Source: Dromaius novaehollandiae (taxonomy: Eukaryota; Chordata; Aves; Casuariiformes; Dromaiidae). Taken from it: a stretch of 64,000 nt of DNA. Location: positions 124,001 through 188,000 of the forward strand of contig NW_026991412.1 in NCBI RefSeq assembly GCF_036370855.1. Direction: 5' to 3'. Each line of letters begins with the position of its first letter. The stretch's first letter is position 1. Below, piece after piece: positions 49,501 through 63,768 of this stretch. The notes beneath the pieces are model-generated. The model was not told where the DNA came from and ran no database searches. It saw only the letters and a list, made by a program, of their open reading frames with translations. Position numbers and translations under genes: made by a program.

Positions 49501-52500
49501 ACTTTCCCGGGGCTCCAGGGAATACACCAGCTCACGGAGGGCACAGGTTACCTATGAAGAAATGCCGTCACAAACCACTTGGAAAGGAAGAGCTTTTGCC
49601 ACCACTTACCCCACCTGCCTGCCCGCCTGCCTGGCTGCTCTCCTCTGGAGCTCTGACTTCTGCCACAAGCTTGTGGATGGGCAACAACAAGCTCTCACAG
49701 CTTCTCACAGTGATCAAAATGAGAATGACCCAGCAAAGCACACTGTGAGGCTTCTGCATGTGGATTTACAAGTGCCTGTGTACCAGGAGGATGTCCAACC
49801 CCTCGCTTTCATTCCACGGGATCCTCAGCCAAAGAGGGGCAGAAATGTCACTTCACATACCATGAGAGGCTCCAGCGCAGCCAGATTGTCGCTCCCTTCC
49901 TCATCGAGGCAGTTGCTTCTGGCGGGGGTGTCTTCAGCGCTCTCCAGTTTGCCCATTAGCAACTGGAGCATTTCAATTGCAAAGATGCCTCTGCCAAGAG
50001 TCCTCCACAGCTCCACGGTATCACTGCAGGTGAACAGTTTACCCGTGATCGCGTGTACTGTTGGGCCTGCAGCCCCTCAAAGGCAGGTTAAATACTCCCC
50101 CCCTCCCAGCGCGGAGCTTTAGCAGCCCCAGTCCCTGGCAAGTCACAAGCACATGCTCTGGCAACAGTCGGACTTTTCTCCTCGGGGAAAGAGACAACTG
50201 GCTGCTGAACAGAGTCCCCTCTAGTGCCGCCAGGCTGTGGCGTCTCTGGGCTCCTGAAGTGGAAGGAGAGGGGAGGGGAACCTACCTGTCCATGGGCAGG
50301 TGTCTCTGGAGGAGGCTGTTGGTTACTGCCTCAGGGTGATAGCAGCCCAGGACAGACACTGCCTCAAAGAGGAACTCCTTCAGGCTGCCCTGCTGAGCAG
50401 CTGGCAGATGATCGTAAAGGATTGTCAGGATTTCTGGCACCTGGAAGGGACAAGGAAAGAACAGCAGGTTGTTTTAGGCCTTTCCTAGGGCTTCCCTTAA
50501 AGCCAGACCAATTCTTCAGCACATGAGCAAGTCCTGCTTCCTTGACCATTTGTCAAGATCTCACCCTAAACTTCAGCCCTACCACTCCACACAGTGGAGG
50601 GTTTTCTTTTGGGTCTAAGTGTGCTCCTTGCCCTCTCACGCACACAGATGTGCTGTCATTGCACATGCCTTGGCTCCCTTCTGTTTTCAGCTTCTCTTCT
50701 CATGCACACAAAAGACATTTTAACGTTTCACCCAGAGCAGTCTGAACGCTTCTAACTATGTGCTTGAAATAAGGCAACATCAAGACCTAACACATTCTTC
50801 ACACCTTCCGAAGATACCATGCAGTGCCTGCACAAGGGCCTTCAGGTCCTTCCTGGAGGAACCAGCTCTCCAGGGATACTTGTCCTTGCCTCCAGCCTCC
50901 TCATTTCTCATAGATTTAACACCTTCCCCAGAGGGAACAACTTTGCTCTGGAGGAAGACATTTGGCAGATCCTTTCACCGCCAGAAACTGTGGCCGTAGC
51001 CTGCACAGAGCAAAACTACTCACTTCTCCTGTGGATGACAGCCATCAAGACACTATCTGTCTGCTCTTTTTCCCCACAGGACAGACACCAAGCGATCTGC
51101 TGACCACGTATGAAAGGAACAGAGCCCAGGAGAAAAGATGGCTGGCACCGTTCACCAGTGGACCCCGAGACGCAGCACAGACCAGAGAAAGGGGGGGGGC
51201 TCTACTAAATTGTGTCTATCAGATTTGCTCCTTCTTGGCACTGTGTCTGGAACAGTTGGAGACTTTGCTCCAGAAGGGTTTGTATTGCTGGTACCAGATG
51301 CACAGTAGCTCTTGGATTAGGTTGCCAGGACTTCAGCTGGATAAACAAGACATTCTTGGCTCTGCATGCAAGATGCATTTCTGCAGACCACAGCAGCTAG
51401 ACAAGGGGTAGTGCAGCAGCTCAGTGTCAAAGTTCCAACTCTAAAGATAAACAAGGGGTGTTTTACCTCCCGCAACATTTCTCTTCCACATTCCTTCAGG
51501 AAGATGAGCATCCACTCGCCTGCTGCCCGAGCACAAGTGGGGCTGAAGGACAGCATGCTGCCCAGGACAGCCTTCAGAAAGCCTCTTGCCTGCTCTGAGC
51601 AAAAGGATTTGCATGCAACCTGGAGAGAAATGAGAAACAGGAGAAACAACATCAGAAGTCTGCTTCCTCTCTTACAAGCAAAGGACAAGAAAACTTGAGC
51701 AGCTTCTCAGTTCAGCCATTAGCTAATCCTGAAGGTGGCAGGTGCTTTGTATTCCAATTGCACATACAACTTCTTCTTTTGATTTATGAAGCTCATAGAG
51801 TTGGAAGGCTCTTCCATGAGGTCGGTTGCTTGCCTACACAACTTATGTTCTTAAAATAACTCTCAAGAGCTGGCAAGCTAATACATGTTAAAATAAAGAG
51901 AAAGCCATCGGGCTAAGGAACTTCCCTGCTTTGCTTCAACAGCTCACTTTCCCCAGATGGAGAGTGTTTGGGTGTGGATGGATGAAAACAAACACACAAA
52001 CTCATAGAAACTTCATGGAGTCTACTTCTTTCCCCAGTGGGAACGCTAGATATTGTTATGCTTCAAAACCCTCTTACTACTTGCTAACAACAGAGGCCCC
52101 ATTGCTATAGGCCACTCTGAAAGGGGAGAGAAATCTTGGAAGTAAAGAAGAGAAAAGTGATGGGAGCTGAGCCACCAGGTAGCCACAGCTCTGGCTTTGG
52201 AGTCAGTAACCTTTGCGATTTTGGAAGAGGTCCTCAGCAGCGAATCCACATCTGCGGCCACTAGCTCCTCACAGAAGTGATTCAGATCCACTTCCCTTGT
52301 GTGCATAACCTTGCCTAAAAGAAACACAGGTGGGAAAGGATAGGCACATTTTCTGAAAATGAACCCCCAGTCCACAGCCATTGATCAAGGAATCACCAAA
52401 TGGTGGTAGGGAATTCCACAGGGGTAGTGCAGGACCCTTCTGAACTCTGGGTGCAGCATTTTACGAGTCAGGCCATCAGATTCTGCTCTATGCCAGTCAG

Positions 52501-54736
52501 AAAAAACACTCTCCTTCTCCTACAGCAGTTTTCAGACTATACCTATTGTCCTCAACTATGGCTCCTCTTTTTCTCAGCCCCTCCATCCCATGTGCAAGCA
52601 CAGGTCACACCTATCCTCTGACTGGGAGGAGGGTCTCCATAGATTCATCAGTGTGGACAGGTGATGCTGACCAAAGTCCACTCCAGAAGCCCAGGTGTAC
52701 AACTCCCTTCTAAACAATTTCTCAACTGGGATCATTACTTTGTCTCTACAAAGCTAGAAAGTGCTGTCCTCTAATCCTTGGTGCCTGAGAGTGCTGCCCT
52801 GAGACAGAAATGTGGGAGGGCTCTCATTCTCCACAGCACCCAGAAGTGCCCCTGAGGCAGGGCTGCTCAGAGAACTTTCCCAGGCCTCCCTTGTGCTATG
52901 GCCAGGAGGGAAAAGAATGACCAAGGTCTGGATGCAAGAAACCAGCAGTCTGCTGTCCATTACTCTTCTCCTCTGGCAATGGAGCCCCCTCCCTGCACAT
53001 TGCCTCTGCTGCCAGACAGGGAAGAGAGGGAAGAGCAGGCGGAAGGAAGTGGGAAGCAATGACTGTTCTTCTCACCTTGTGTTGAGAGAAGGCAGCTGAT
53101 ACAGTCGACTGCCCGCTGGCGTGATGTGGCCAGGGAGTCACAGCTGAGAGGCCCCAGCACTCCAATCATGGAGCCAAACTGCTCAGAAGAGTTTTCTCTC
53201 TGGTAGAAATCAAAGAAAGAAGAAAGTTCTCAGGCTGCAGGAGTGGCCCTTCAACCTTCTCCTTCTGACACTGACTCCTGACCCACAGCAGGGCATCTGG
53301 ATCGACAGAAGCTCAGCTTTATCCTCCCAGGAGATTAGCAACCCAGAGCACAGCTCTGAGCAAACCTCCCTGCCAGGGAAGCAGAAGGGCTTAAGGAGCA
53401 ATGCTGTCTTGGTGGCAGATGGGTGCTGAGGTTAGGGCAGAGCTGCAGAGAAGACCTGCAGGGCCTCCTGGCTCGCCAGGGCTGCCCTCGTCTTGGTTCC
53501 CCGAGAGACTCCAGCTGAACCCACAAGCACTCCCAAAGAGTTTTGGGAAGAGGGAGTCAATACTCACAGCATCCTCCAGTCTCTCGGTGTAAGTCTTTAG
53601 CAGATGAGTGCAGGCATAAAGGGCCCTCTCTCTCTCCCACTCTTTCCCAGAACGGAGCCAGGCCTCTAGGAGCTGTTGGAAGACCACAGCTAGATCAGGG
53701 CATGCATCGTTTGCACGCACACACACTCACACACACACACACACACTCCTTTACAGTCTCCCACCTTTTCTTCCCCCAGGAACCACACTAAGGATACATT
53801 GGCCTCCATGGGAATTCATCACCGCTGTGAGGTACACAAACACTGAAGGCTTCTTATATTAGTGTATCTGATACTTGCACACAGCACTCACTCATCAGCA
53901 AAGATTGGGAGTGCCTTGTATCCGTCCACCATGGCCATCTTGGCAACAGCTCCCATTGCAACATGCCCTGACAACCAATAACACAACTCCTACAGCCACG
54001 ACGGGCCATAGTTTTCTCCACCTCCAGGGAAGAATTGCATGCCTTGCACCTGCCTCCAGAGCATCTCCTATTCTCAGATGATCCCCTAAAGCGTGAGGCC
54101 CTCCATCCTTGGCTCTCCTCTTGACAAAAGAGAGTTTCCCTTTCTCCTCTTTGCTACTCACGTGAAAGGTTTCCTTGAGCCATGACAAGGTCAGCTCTTC
54201 CTCAAGACTTGTCATGAGGCGAGCAAGAGCTTCCAGGGATCGTGTATAGAGAGCCTAAAAGCAAGAGAGAAGGAGTGGTAGCTGAAATCAGAGAGCCTCA
54301 GAACTCAGCCAGAGTCCAGAGCCTCAGCTCTGCCAGCATTCAGTGCATGATAAGGTGCAGCTCTGAACATGCAGAGCAGCAGAGGGGGATTGACAGCTAC
54401 CTCTGCATGCTCAGCATCATCTGCTGCCTCCCCTTCTTTTGTCTGCTCAAGGGGAGGAAGGGGAAATAGGCTTCGGAAGCACTCCTGAAGAAGATGACAG
54501 TTTTCCTTCTGGGTCAGAGATGGCTTGATCTTGCTGGCAGAAGACAAAAGAAAGAGTTCAGAAAGGACACTTGCTACTCTTTGCCAGAGGGGGTCCAGTG
54601 GCAGCTAGAGTTCATCTGAAGCTGGAGCCCCAGTTCCCAACACTGCTGTTCCATGAAGAGGGAGCACTTCCGCCAACTCCCATGGATTCTTGCCCATCAG
54701 ACTCCCAGCGTACAGAGAGCCGGGAGCTCTCTTCCC

Positions 54737-54781
<45 letters not shown>

Positions 54782-57700
54782 AGCCTTTCTGCAGCCCAGA
54801 CCACTCTCTGTTCCACACTTCTCCAATCTACAGCCTCAGGCCATCTCTCTCCAACACTGGGCTCCAGGATCTGTACCGCATCACATCTTCCAGGATCATA
54901 CATAACGGGGACCATCACCTCACCCCACACCAAAGGCAGCTTCTCACCCCACACTCAGGTCAACTGTGAAGCTTCAATCAGCTCCTCTGTGACATGCGGA
55001 GGAAAACCCAGCACACAGGAGGAAAAGCCCTACCTCAAGTGCTCCACCGCAAGAATTGCCCTGTAGCGAACGGGAGAAGCCACGCAATCCAGGGGCTCCT
55101 GCTTCATGAAGTCCTGCAGGTCACAGAGAGACAGGTACACAGAGGTCAGAGGGCAGGAAAGAAGAGGGCCTTGCCTCAGCAAGAAGAGCAGATTCTTCTT
55201 CCGCGCGTGTGGCTAACACAGACAGCCTCCATGCAGGTTTCTCCCAGAACTGCCGGAAGACCGCAGCTCCAGAGAGGACAGACCCACTGCTCTTCCCAGG
55301 GATCACCCACAAGCTGGCAGCACAAGGGACCCTAGTGTGCTGGTGCCTAGGCCTCGGACACTCCCAAGTTTGCCCAAGGCCTTTCTCAGCCCACAGAGAA
55401 CAGTGCCTCTCTGAGGAAACCCCTCTCAGTGCACAAACTCTTCTGCAGGACAGCCTCTCTCATTCCATGTCACTCACCAGCACAAGCTCCAGCAGCACCC
55501 TCTTCGAAGCAAAGCTGAAGTTCTCACAGGTGCCAACGCCTTGAAGGGCGCAGCTGACTTCTGTGACACTCTGGATTAGGGCCAGCTTGAGTTCTGTGTC
55601 CTGAGGACCAGGAAAGAAAAAAAAGGTGACATAGATGAGGAGCTGTTCAAAGGACCAAAGGCCAAAAGATTAACAGGAGGGCCAAAAGATCAACCCAAGG
55701 GCCAAAGCTACTCTCAAAGTGCTGCGGAGGGAAGAAACTGCATCCTCCAGGAGCCTAGGGGGAAGGGCCTCTGGGTCTTATTTCAGTGGAAGGAGATCTC
55801 TCCTGGGATCCTAGGAAGACATGGACTACCTGGAAGCAGAAAGGAGCTTTCCCCAGCTTCCTACCCAAAAGAGAGCCCCCTGGACTCTGGCCCAAGGCAG
55901 TGGGGAAAGCAAATCTGGAACAACGGAAACTGGAAATGGGAGAAGGGCAAGGAGCAAGGCTCATTCAGGGAGCATTTACTGGGGCTGGGAAAGTGATGCC
56001 CGGTGCCTGCAAGGTGCAAGGAGAAAGAGTGAGAGTCGGGGAAACAGAAAACACTAGTATGCGAAAGACGGCAGCAGTTCAGATTACCGCCAACACTACG
56101 AGGCTGCAGAGACTCATCTGGAGCCCTCTGTCCCCTGCATGGGGAGCAACGGCTAGAACTGGACCTGGGATACTGCTTGTGCTTCGGGTCTCTGACATCT
56201 CAGACAAGTCCCCCAAAACTCAAAGAACACCAGCAATGACACGGGGATATATGTCAAAGGGATAGAGTGGCAGGTTTGGAACTGGAGATCCAGGACTCTT
56301 GTTGAGAGCAGATCTTTCCAAACAGATGCTCTGTCCCAGTAAGCTCCGGTTCAGAGGAGGGCGGGAGCTAGCTCTAGACTAATTGTCCCGACACCGAGCA
56401 TTCACAGCTCCTACCTGAGGGCTGGTTCTGTACTGGCACAGGATGTTCTCTACAATGTCCGTCTCGACCCGGGCAAGAAGCTGCTGCTTGGGTGCATGGA
56501 GTGCTATTTTACTGTAGATGAGCATGACAGCAGCAGCTGTCTTTGCTCCGTTCTCCTTCTGGTGCTCCTGGAAAATTGGGAAAGTCAGGAGGATTCAGTC
56601 GAGCCTCTTCATTTTACCTTAGACTTCCCCTTTGCTTCTAGCTGAGAAACTGCCTCCAAACAGGTACGAGCTTGCCTTTTTCATCCACACTTCTCAAAAC
56701 ATTTCACCAAGTAACTCTTCAATGCCTCCGTTAACTCTCTGGGAGAGAGCTGTTCTCCCTCCCACTGTCTCCCTCTCTTGTGTCTAAGAGCTGGAACTCT
56801 TAGACAAAGGAGGGCTGAAGTGCAGAACCTCCTTCCTTGACAGCACCAGGAGTTTGAGCACTGCCCATTGACCATCCCTCATTTCCATTTGCCAGCTGAA
56901 CTGAAACCACACCCAACACTGTTCCAATGGCCAGTTGCTGTTTGTTGCCACTGCTGGGGAATTTTGATCCATGACTTTGTAATGGGATCTGTCCTGAAGA
57001 CGCCTGAAGCACCAGAACTCCTGGCTACAGGCTTCCGGCAGTTCTTACACAAGCAAAGAAAGCCAAGACAACAGAGAAAACCTGCTTCCCTTACCTTCTG
57101 GAGGGTGAAGACCCTAGGAAGTCTCCTATTCTCCCCAGCAGCAGCAAAGTCGTGGACTGTCTTCAAGGCCAGGTCGAAGTGGCCCTCAGCAGAGGATGCT
57201 AACACCGAAATCGGTCCCTGCAACACAAGGGAAAGAGTGAGTCTGTTTCCATCCCACACATTCATCCCTTTCAAGCTTTCAAGCATATTGCCTGAGGGAA
57301 TCAGCAGGAAAAAGCTCCAAGTCAGGCAACGAGATCCAAGCTGCCGAGGGAAAACTGGAGAGCGCAGGGATAGAGAGCACCCACCTCTCTCTCAGAAGGT
57401 TCCAGACGTCTGACTCTTTCCAAGTAGCTCTGCAGCTGTTCTTCAATGTAGCTGATGTTCTGAGACGCTGCCAGTGCTCCCCCCACAGCCTTATAGAGGA
57501 AATTCTGAAAGAGAAGAGGCCAGCGCGAAGAGGTTGCTAACACAGCAACCTGTCATCACTGGAGAAGCGGAACACCCAGCTACCACCCCATCTCAAGGAC
57601 CAAGAGACAGCCAAGGCACCAAGACTACAAAAACAGCCCATTTCTTGGCCCAATCCAGTTACCAGCTCTATACAGAGAATTAAAGGAAGAAAAAAAAAAA

Positions 57701-60700
57701 AGACATTATGTAGGGCTGAGAATAGGAAGCAGTGAAAAGCAACTGTATTGAAAAAAACCATGCAGGGAGAGAAGCATCCTGTGGCTCTGCCACCAAACCT
57801 CTCAAGGAAGAAAAGTAAAGACCAAGTCTTAGCAGAGGACCAACCTTCTCCTTGGAAAAGTTTGGATAGTGGGCCATCTGCTGAGTTAACTCGCCATTCA
57901 GCTTCATATTCCAGGTCTCATTCTTTATGGCTTCCAGAGATGTTCTCAGGAACTATGGAGAAAACAAAAAGTGAAGCAAATGCTTCCTCAGGTTTTGTCA
58001 AGGTCTTTCTCTCATTCCAGTGTAACAAGAAGGTGTCTGGGGACAGCTCACACTACGGATAATCCATCTTCCCTTCCCACCCCTTTAATCTGCCCCAGAC
58101 CCTTCTTCCAATATGCAGCTAAGATCCTTCTGGGTCTCAGGAAACTATAGAGAAAGAGGCAGTGGCGCTTTTAGGACAACAGGCCCAAGTTCTGGGAGAG
58201 GACAGGCTTGCCCAAAACCTCACTGCCAAGACCCCACCTCCCAGCTGTCATAAAAGAACTCTGTACCTGCAGCAGACGGCACTCCCATTCTGCATAGTCC
58301 AGGGAGCTCTCATCTTTTCCTGGGAAACAAGAGGACACAACAGCAGGTCATCTGATTACAGTGAGCCCAAAAGAAGCATCCACACGTCTCCTTTGGAAGC
58401 AAAAAGTCCAGCATTCCCAGGCTACCAGCTCCCAGAATGTACCTGTTCTGTCAGGGCTCAAAGGCAGCTACTCCACCAGCCCCTTTGTGAGTCCAAATGC
58501 ATAAGGTATGTCCAAGTCCCATTTGTTCAGGACCATGGAATCAACGCTGGGGAATACTGACTGCTGGTCAAAGCAGCTGTCTATTTCCTCACAGGAAGAA
58601 AAATGAGGCAGAAGGGCCTTTCACAACCAGCTGGAGCTTAGTGCAAGAGAGAACTGCCACTGCCAAGCTGGACTCGACTGGTGACTCTGAGCTTCCAAGG
58701 AGAGGGCAGTGCCACAAAATCTCCTCAAGGGGGAATGTAACCACTCACAAACACTGTCCAAGCAAGGGTGGGAGGATGCTGCCAGAGCCTGCCATTCTGA
58801 TGCAATATGCCAGGCTAAAGCCCACACAGGGATCAGATTATTTCAGGAGCATTACTTCTCTCAGCTGTCAGTTCCAGCTCCCTGGAACTGGGAGGGATGA
58901 AGAACAAGACAGCTTTAAGACACTCAAGGGCTCCGTTGTCCTCAGGCACTCTGGGGACCTGCCTTTTCCTGACTTCCCTTCTGTCCTCTTCAAATCAATC
59001 CCCTCCCAGCGGACACTTTACCTTCAAGGTACTGCAGCAAGGAAGGGATCTGGGCCATCCAGGGAATCCCCACCGCTCTGTGAATTGCCCTGTGAAGGGT
59101 CTTCAGCAGCTGCAGGGCAACAGCTCCATGGCCACCTCCTTCATAAGGAGAGCAAGCAAGCACCTGGAAGAGGGAAGGAGAGAGAATTAGAGCTCCAGCC
59201 TGACAGAGGAACAGCAGTTTGTCTGAGAAAGGAGAGGGGCTTTGCAGGTGCCATGGCAGGCAGCACACAGCAGAACTGCTTCTCTTTTTGCACTGCCTCC
59301 CTGAGGAATGGCGCGTCCTTGCTATTCGAGAGGTCCACACTGGGAATGCCCAGGCAGTCCTTGGAGGGCAAGACGCCCTCCAGCAGGCTTGTTCCTCCCT
59401 GAAGGCTGCAAGCATCTGCCTTGAAAGCAGTCTCCATCCGGAGCTCTCCCCCTTTCCCTTGGTCAGGAAAACTCTGCCCCGAGGAGTCCCCAACTACTCA
59501 CCAGGAGACGTACCAGCAGAGCCTGGGGAGTTGGCAGTTTGGCTGGAAAGAGAAAGAAAGATCCATTTCAGCAGGCCAAGTCCCACACAAGATGATCACC
59601 CGTCCATCCCAGGCAAAGCCTCCAGGACAGGACTGAAGGGGCCTGATAATCTGCTGATAAATTTGCCTTCCCCCAGCTTTTCCCATCTTAGGGTATCCAT
59701 GCAATTAACGTGCCGAAAGGAAGGTAACTCCCCAGCACTGCCAGCAAGGAGTCCTCCATTTTACAGGGAGAATGCTGAGAAATGAAGAGCAAAGCATTTT
59801 CTCTGGGAAATGCAGAGGAAATTTCCACAAAGGAAATACAGGGCAGGACTCCCTGTCACCTAGCAGAAGGGCAAGGCTGTGCTGTTCACTCTTCCCAGCC
59901 TCCCAGTTGGGTCTGCCAGGGGACAGAGACACACACAGGCTCAGCCTGTCCACCTGACAGAGCAGGACAGAATACTTTGGAAGTTTCTCTCTTTTACCGC
60001 GTTCTTGGTAGCACAGGTAATTGGGTTCCTCCTTCTCTTCTGCTCTCTCCTGTCTCTCCACGAGCTCCCTGAGGCAGCGGGAGAGTGGGACCAGAGTGCC
60101 AGTGTACTGAGCTGGCACTACGAACTGGAGGAGCCTTGGCCATAGGAGCTGCAGAGCAAAATACAGCAATTCAGCACGTCATTCTTTCCATCCCTTCAAC
60201 TCCTGTTTTCATAGTGGCTGTCCTCTGTGGCTATGACCCAGCCCCTCCACTGTTAGCCCTCTCCAGGGCATTACTTCATGTCTCTCCCACCCTTTCTCTT
60301 CTGTCTCTCTTCCTTCTAGTCCACTGTCCTAATCCCCACTTGAGCCCATCTCTTGGACTGTTATTCACAAGGCTTCATTTCCCCTCTCCTCCGACAAGAC
60401 ATTCTGGTAGCCCCGTGCTCGGAAGAGCTTGTCAGCAGGGAGGGGGAGGGCTAGAAGAAGGTATCCTCAAGGCAAGGAGTAGCACCAGGTGGTGGGATGA
60501 CTTACTCTTGTCATGCCGCTTGCTGAGACGTCCAGGGTGTCGAGGACATGTAAGCAGAGAGTTTGAAGCGCGGTCTCTGCCACTGCTTCCCTCTCAGAGA
60601 GGTTTCCTGTCTCCTGCAAGACACAAGTTTGAAAACACTCCCATCAGCTACTGTTTCTTCAGGAAGAGGCTAGAGGCTTCAGTAGGAGACTTGGCTTTTG

Positions 60701-63700
60701 CTTTGGGAGCACAGGTCACCTGAGGTAAGACAATGGGAAATCCTATAGTAGGGGTCACATCCTGGACTGCAAGGAAAACTACACAGAATGCAGAGAGAGC
60801 AACTGCCTGTTTGCAATTACCCAACCAATGGGGGTAAATGGTTTATTCGCGACAGCAGATGCTCAATGGCCCGAGCTCTGTTTTAATGACACCAAAGAAA
60901 CGCTCTTCAGAGGAGTTCTGCTCAATTCCTGCACTGAAAGGAGAGCAGAACTGGCCCCAAGGACAAGGAAGAGGAGGTGGGAGTTCTTGACACGCTTCTC
61001 CTTACAAATGCAGCCTTCAGGAGCCTCACAGCAAATGACTGAACAAGAGGAAAGGCACAGCCAAAGCCAAGAGTTTCACCAAGTCCTTGTTCTGGTGAGC
61101 CACCTACAAGGAGTCATTCCCTGTGGACCTGGCTGGCAACACCTAAGAAAGAGGTGCCTGTGGTCCCTTTGTTTCCAGAAAGCACACAGGGCCCGAAAGC
61201 ACTGCATGGAGGGCAGGACAGGTTCGGACAGAAATATGGAGGACAAGGAAAGAACTGGAGAGCTTTTCCGGCTTGTCCTGCTTAGCCCACAATTTCTGTC
61301 TTTTGCTGATCATCCATCAGCAGTTCAGAAAAGACTTGTCCACCTTTGTATCCTGCTGAGAATCCACTTTTCCAGGGTGGCTTTTGCCAAGCAGTTTTGC
61401 TGAAATCCCTGGCAGCACCACTGCTCTTTTCTTACTCTCCCACGGTGCCTCCCATTGCATGACATGGTGGTGTAGCACCACAGCCGCACCCTTGACAGCA
61501 ACAGAGAGACCCACGATTCAAGTCGGTTGGGATGCTGATGAGGTCATGGCACCAGGCACTCAAGGGCTGCTGCTTGGGGGCCTCCACATTTTCAGGGAAG
61601 CTCAGTGCAGTAGTCAGTGGACAAAAGGCACAAAACAAAGCCCCAAATGTCACATTCTCCTCTTACCAGTCTGCTGGTGGCCCGACTGAACTCCCTGAAA
61701 ACATAGGCCACCAGACCCCAGGCCGAACAGTTCTCGACACCAGAGCTGAACAGTTCCTTGATGAAACCAAGAACAGCCACCTTCACCTGCCGGGGAGGAG
61801 ATTGCAAACAAGAGTAACCATGAGTCCTTCTCTCCGAAGCAGGAAACATATGCCTAGGCTAGATCCAAACTGCGTAGGGAAATGCTTCCCCTGTCACTCA
61901 TCAGGCTACCATCCCTTCCCCAGCCACCTCACCTTACTCCGGTGGTCTCCAAAGACAGTTTCCACTGCCTTGACAACCAGGAACATGTTCTTTCTTATCG
62001 CCATTGCTGAAAGGAAGTACAGGTACGTTGAGGCAGAGCCCACCCCTCCAAAAGAGCACTGTCAAAATGTCTCTGCTTTCTCATGGACAGCTAGACAGAA
62101 AGCACGGGGCCAAAATCTGACTTCAGGGGAAGCAGCAGAAGCCAGGAGCAACAGGGACTGCCTAACACAGAGAGTTAGAAAAATGGGATCCACACTGGAA
62201 TTCACTACTCTTTATGCTCGGAGTGTTACTGAGCTTCAGCTGTCACCCCTGACGAAGCGTGGTCAATAACTATCCAGACAGACTGCTCGGCTGGGTTTGA
62301 TACGGTTGGAGACTACAATTCATTTGGGTAACATAGTCTTTGTAAGCACCCACGCATTTCTGTGCTTCACCCTTTCTCAGCTGAAACATGGTAAGGTGCT
62401 TGGTCCACACTAAGCGTGTGCCCTCCATGGATTTTGACAAGGCTGCTGGCCTGTTTCTCAGAGCTGAAGGGGACTCGGGCGACTTCTGAGATACCTCAGG
62501 GAGTGTGCACTTCTTGTGCACTCAGGTTGCAGAGGAGTCTGGTCTACCACAGCCCAACTGCACAGCCTGAACACCTCCTCTGATCAGGCTCTGGCAGTTC
62601 ATGGCTTCAGCTCTTGGCTGTTTCTGCTCGTAGTCCCTCAGCCAAAGTACATCATTCCTCCTATTTTCTTCCTAGTGTTACTTACAGTCACAATGAACAA
62701 AGAATCTCAGCAGAGACAGGGCTGCTATTCTAGAAGCCTCGTTCTCAGCCTCCAGTTGTGAGTACAGAAACTCCATGGTCTCCTCAGGGAAGCTTCGGGC
62801 TGGAGGGAAGAAATCATGTTCTAGGTTAACAATCAAGCTCTTCTCCCATTGCAGAGCTTTCAAAGAAACCACAGCCAAATTCTGTTTTCTCCTTACCTAG
62901 TAGCAGCATGCAGTGGCACAGCTCTGTTTTATGGCCAATGCGGTGCTTCTTGGTCACATCCGAGAGCTGTGGGAATGAGGTACGTTTTAGGATCAGTCTT
63001 GAGAGAGACTGAAAAGAATCGCTCCTATGAGGTCTTGTCTCCCTGGGGACTCACAGGGAAAGATGCCATTCAAGAAGGACAGTGCTCTGTCCTCTCAAAG
63101 CTGTCTTCTGCTTCCCCCCCACCCTTCTGTCTCTCTGGAACTCTACGGAGAGGCCAGAGATGAGCTTGTGCTCTGACAGACAGCTTCTAGATCCTGGAGT
63201 CAGAGATGAACACCTTCCTGAGCGTCTTGTCAGCTCCACTCTAACGCTCCAGAGGGAGTTTGAGCCTACGACAGGGGACCCACAGCCAAAACAAAGGCTA
63301 CGCCCTAGAAGCAAGAGCAACCTTTGAGTTCCAGTCAGTTCCGCAGCAGCAAAAGGCCGTTAGGATACAAGGGCTGGCTGGGATTCCAAGGCTCAGCTTC
63401 AGCTCTCTGGGCTCCAGATTCCTCCTGCTCTCTGCCCGAGCAGGAAACTCCTTTGTGAACTGAGCTGTCCCTGGAACCAGGCAAAGCAGCCCTGGAAAAG
63501 TCCGTGGGCACCTGGCCGGAATGGGGGCCTCAACAGCTGCATGGACCTGACTGCAAGGTATGAGAAAAGCCCAAAGGAGGGAAACTCTGCCCTGCCACCC
63601 CATGGGTCTTTCCTGCCAACCAGAGGCAGACCTGCTAACCCAGAGGGAAGTGCAAGATGTTCAGCCCCTGCTTACCTGGTTGTGCACAACAATGCAGATG

Positions 63701-63768
63701 ATAAAAACTCTTTCCCTGGGGATAAAGGGCTCAGTTTTCTCCACAGCTTCCAAGAAATGCCTGAGACG
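43439..63768 (-). CDS. MROH-like: MROH-like HEAT-repeat protein gene, copy B (5' end runs off the window)
   Basis: Near-identical second copy, same strand, head-to-tail with copy A. Exons in transcription order: 63768-63676, 62966-62897, 62799-62686, 62006-61933, 61786-61667, 60613-60506, 60148-59998, 59542-59502, 59163-59022, 58319-58267, 57952-57845, 57504-57385, 57217-57095, 56567-56415, 55600-55478, 55113-55034, 54533-54401, 54254-54162, 53672-53568, 53199-53076, 52314-52211, 51619-51467, 50440-50286, 50023-49861, 49551-49358, 48051-47914, 47717-47606, 47415-47269, 46963-46781, 45694-45536, 45043-44921, 44672-44570, 44161-44096, 43542-43439. They correspond to copy A exons shifted by 43,854 (left of the CCAG repeat) or 43,870 (right of it). 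No exon base differs from copy A as far as I can see, so this copy is open from residue 352 or so to its stop. Its first six or seven exons should lie past base 64,000. Confidence 0.88.
53718..53746 (+). repeat. (CA)n microsatellite, unit B
   Basis: Same length and same interruption as the tract at 9864-9892, as expected for a very young duplication or a duplicated assembly. Confidence 0.9.
54737..54780 (+). repeat. (CCAG)11 microsatellite, unit B
   Basis: Eleven tandem CCAG units at the position matching 10,883-10,910, a gain of four units relative to unit A. It is intronic and causes the change of offset between the copies from 43,854 to 43,870. Confidence 0.95.
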
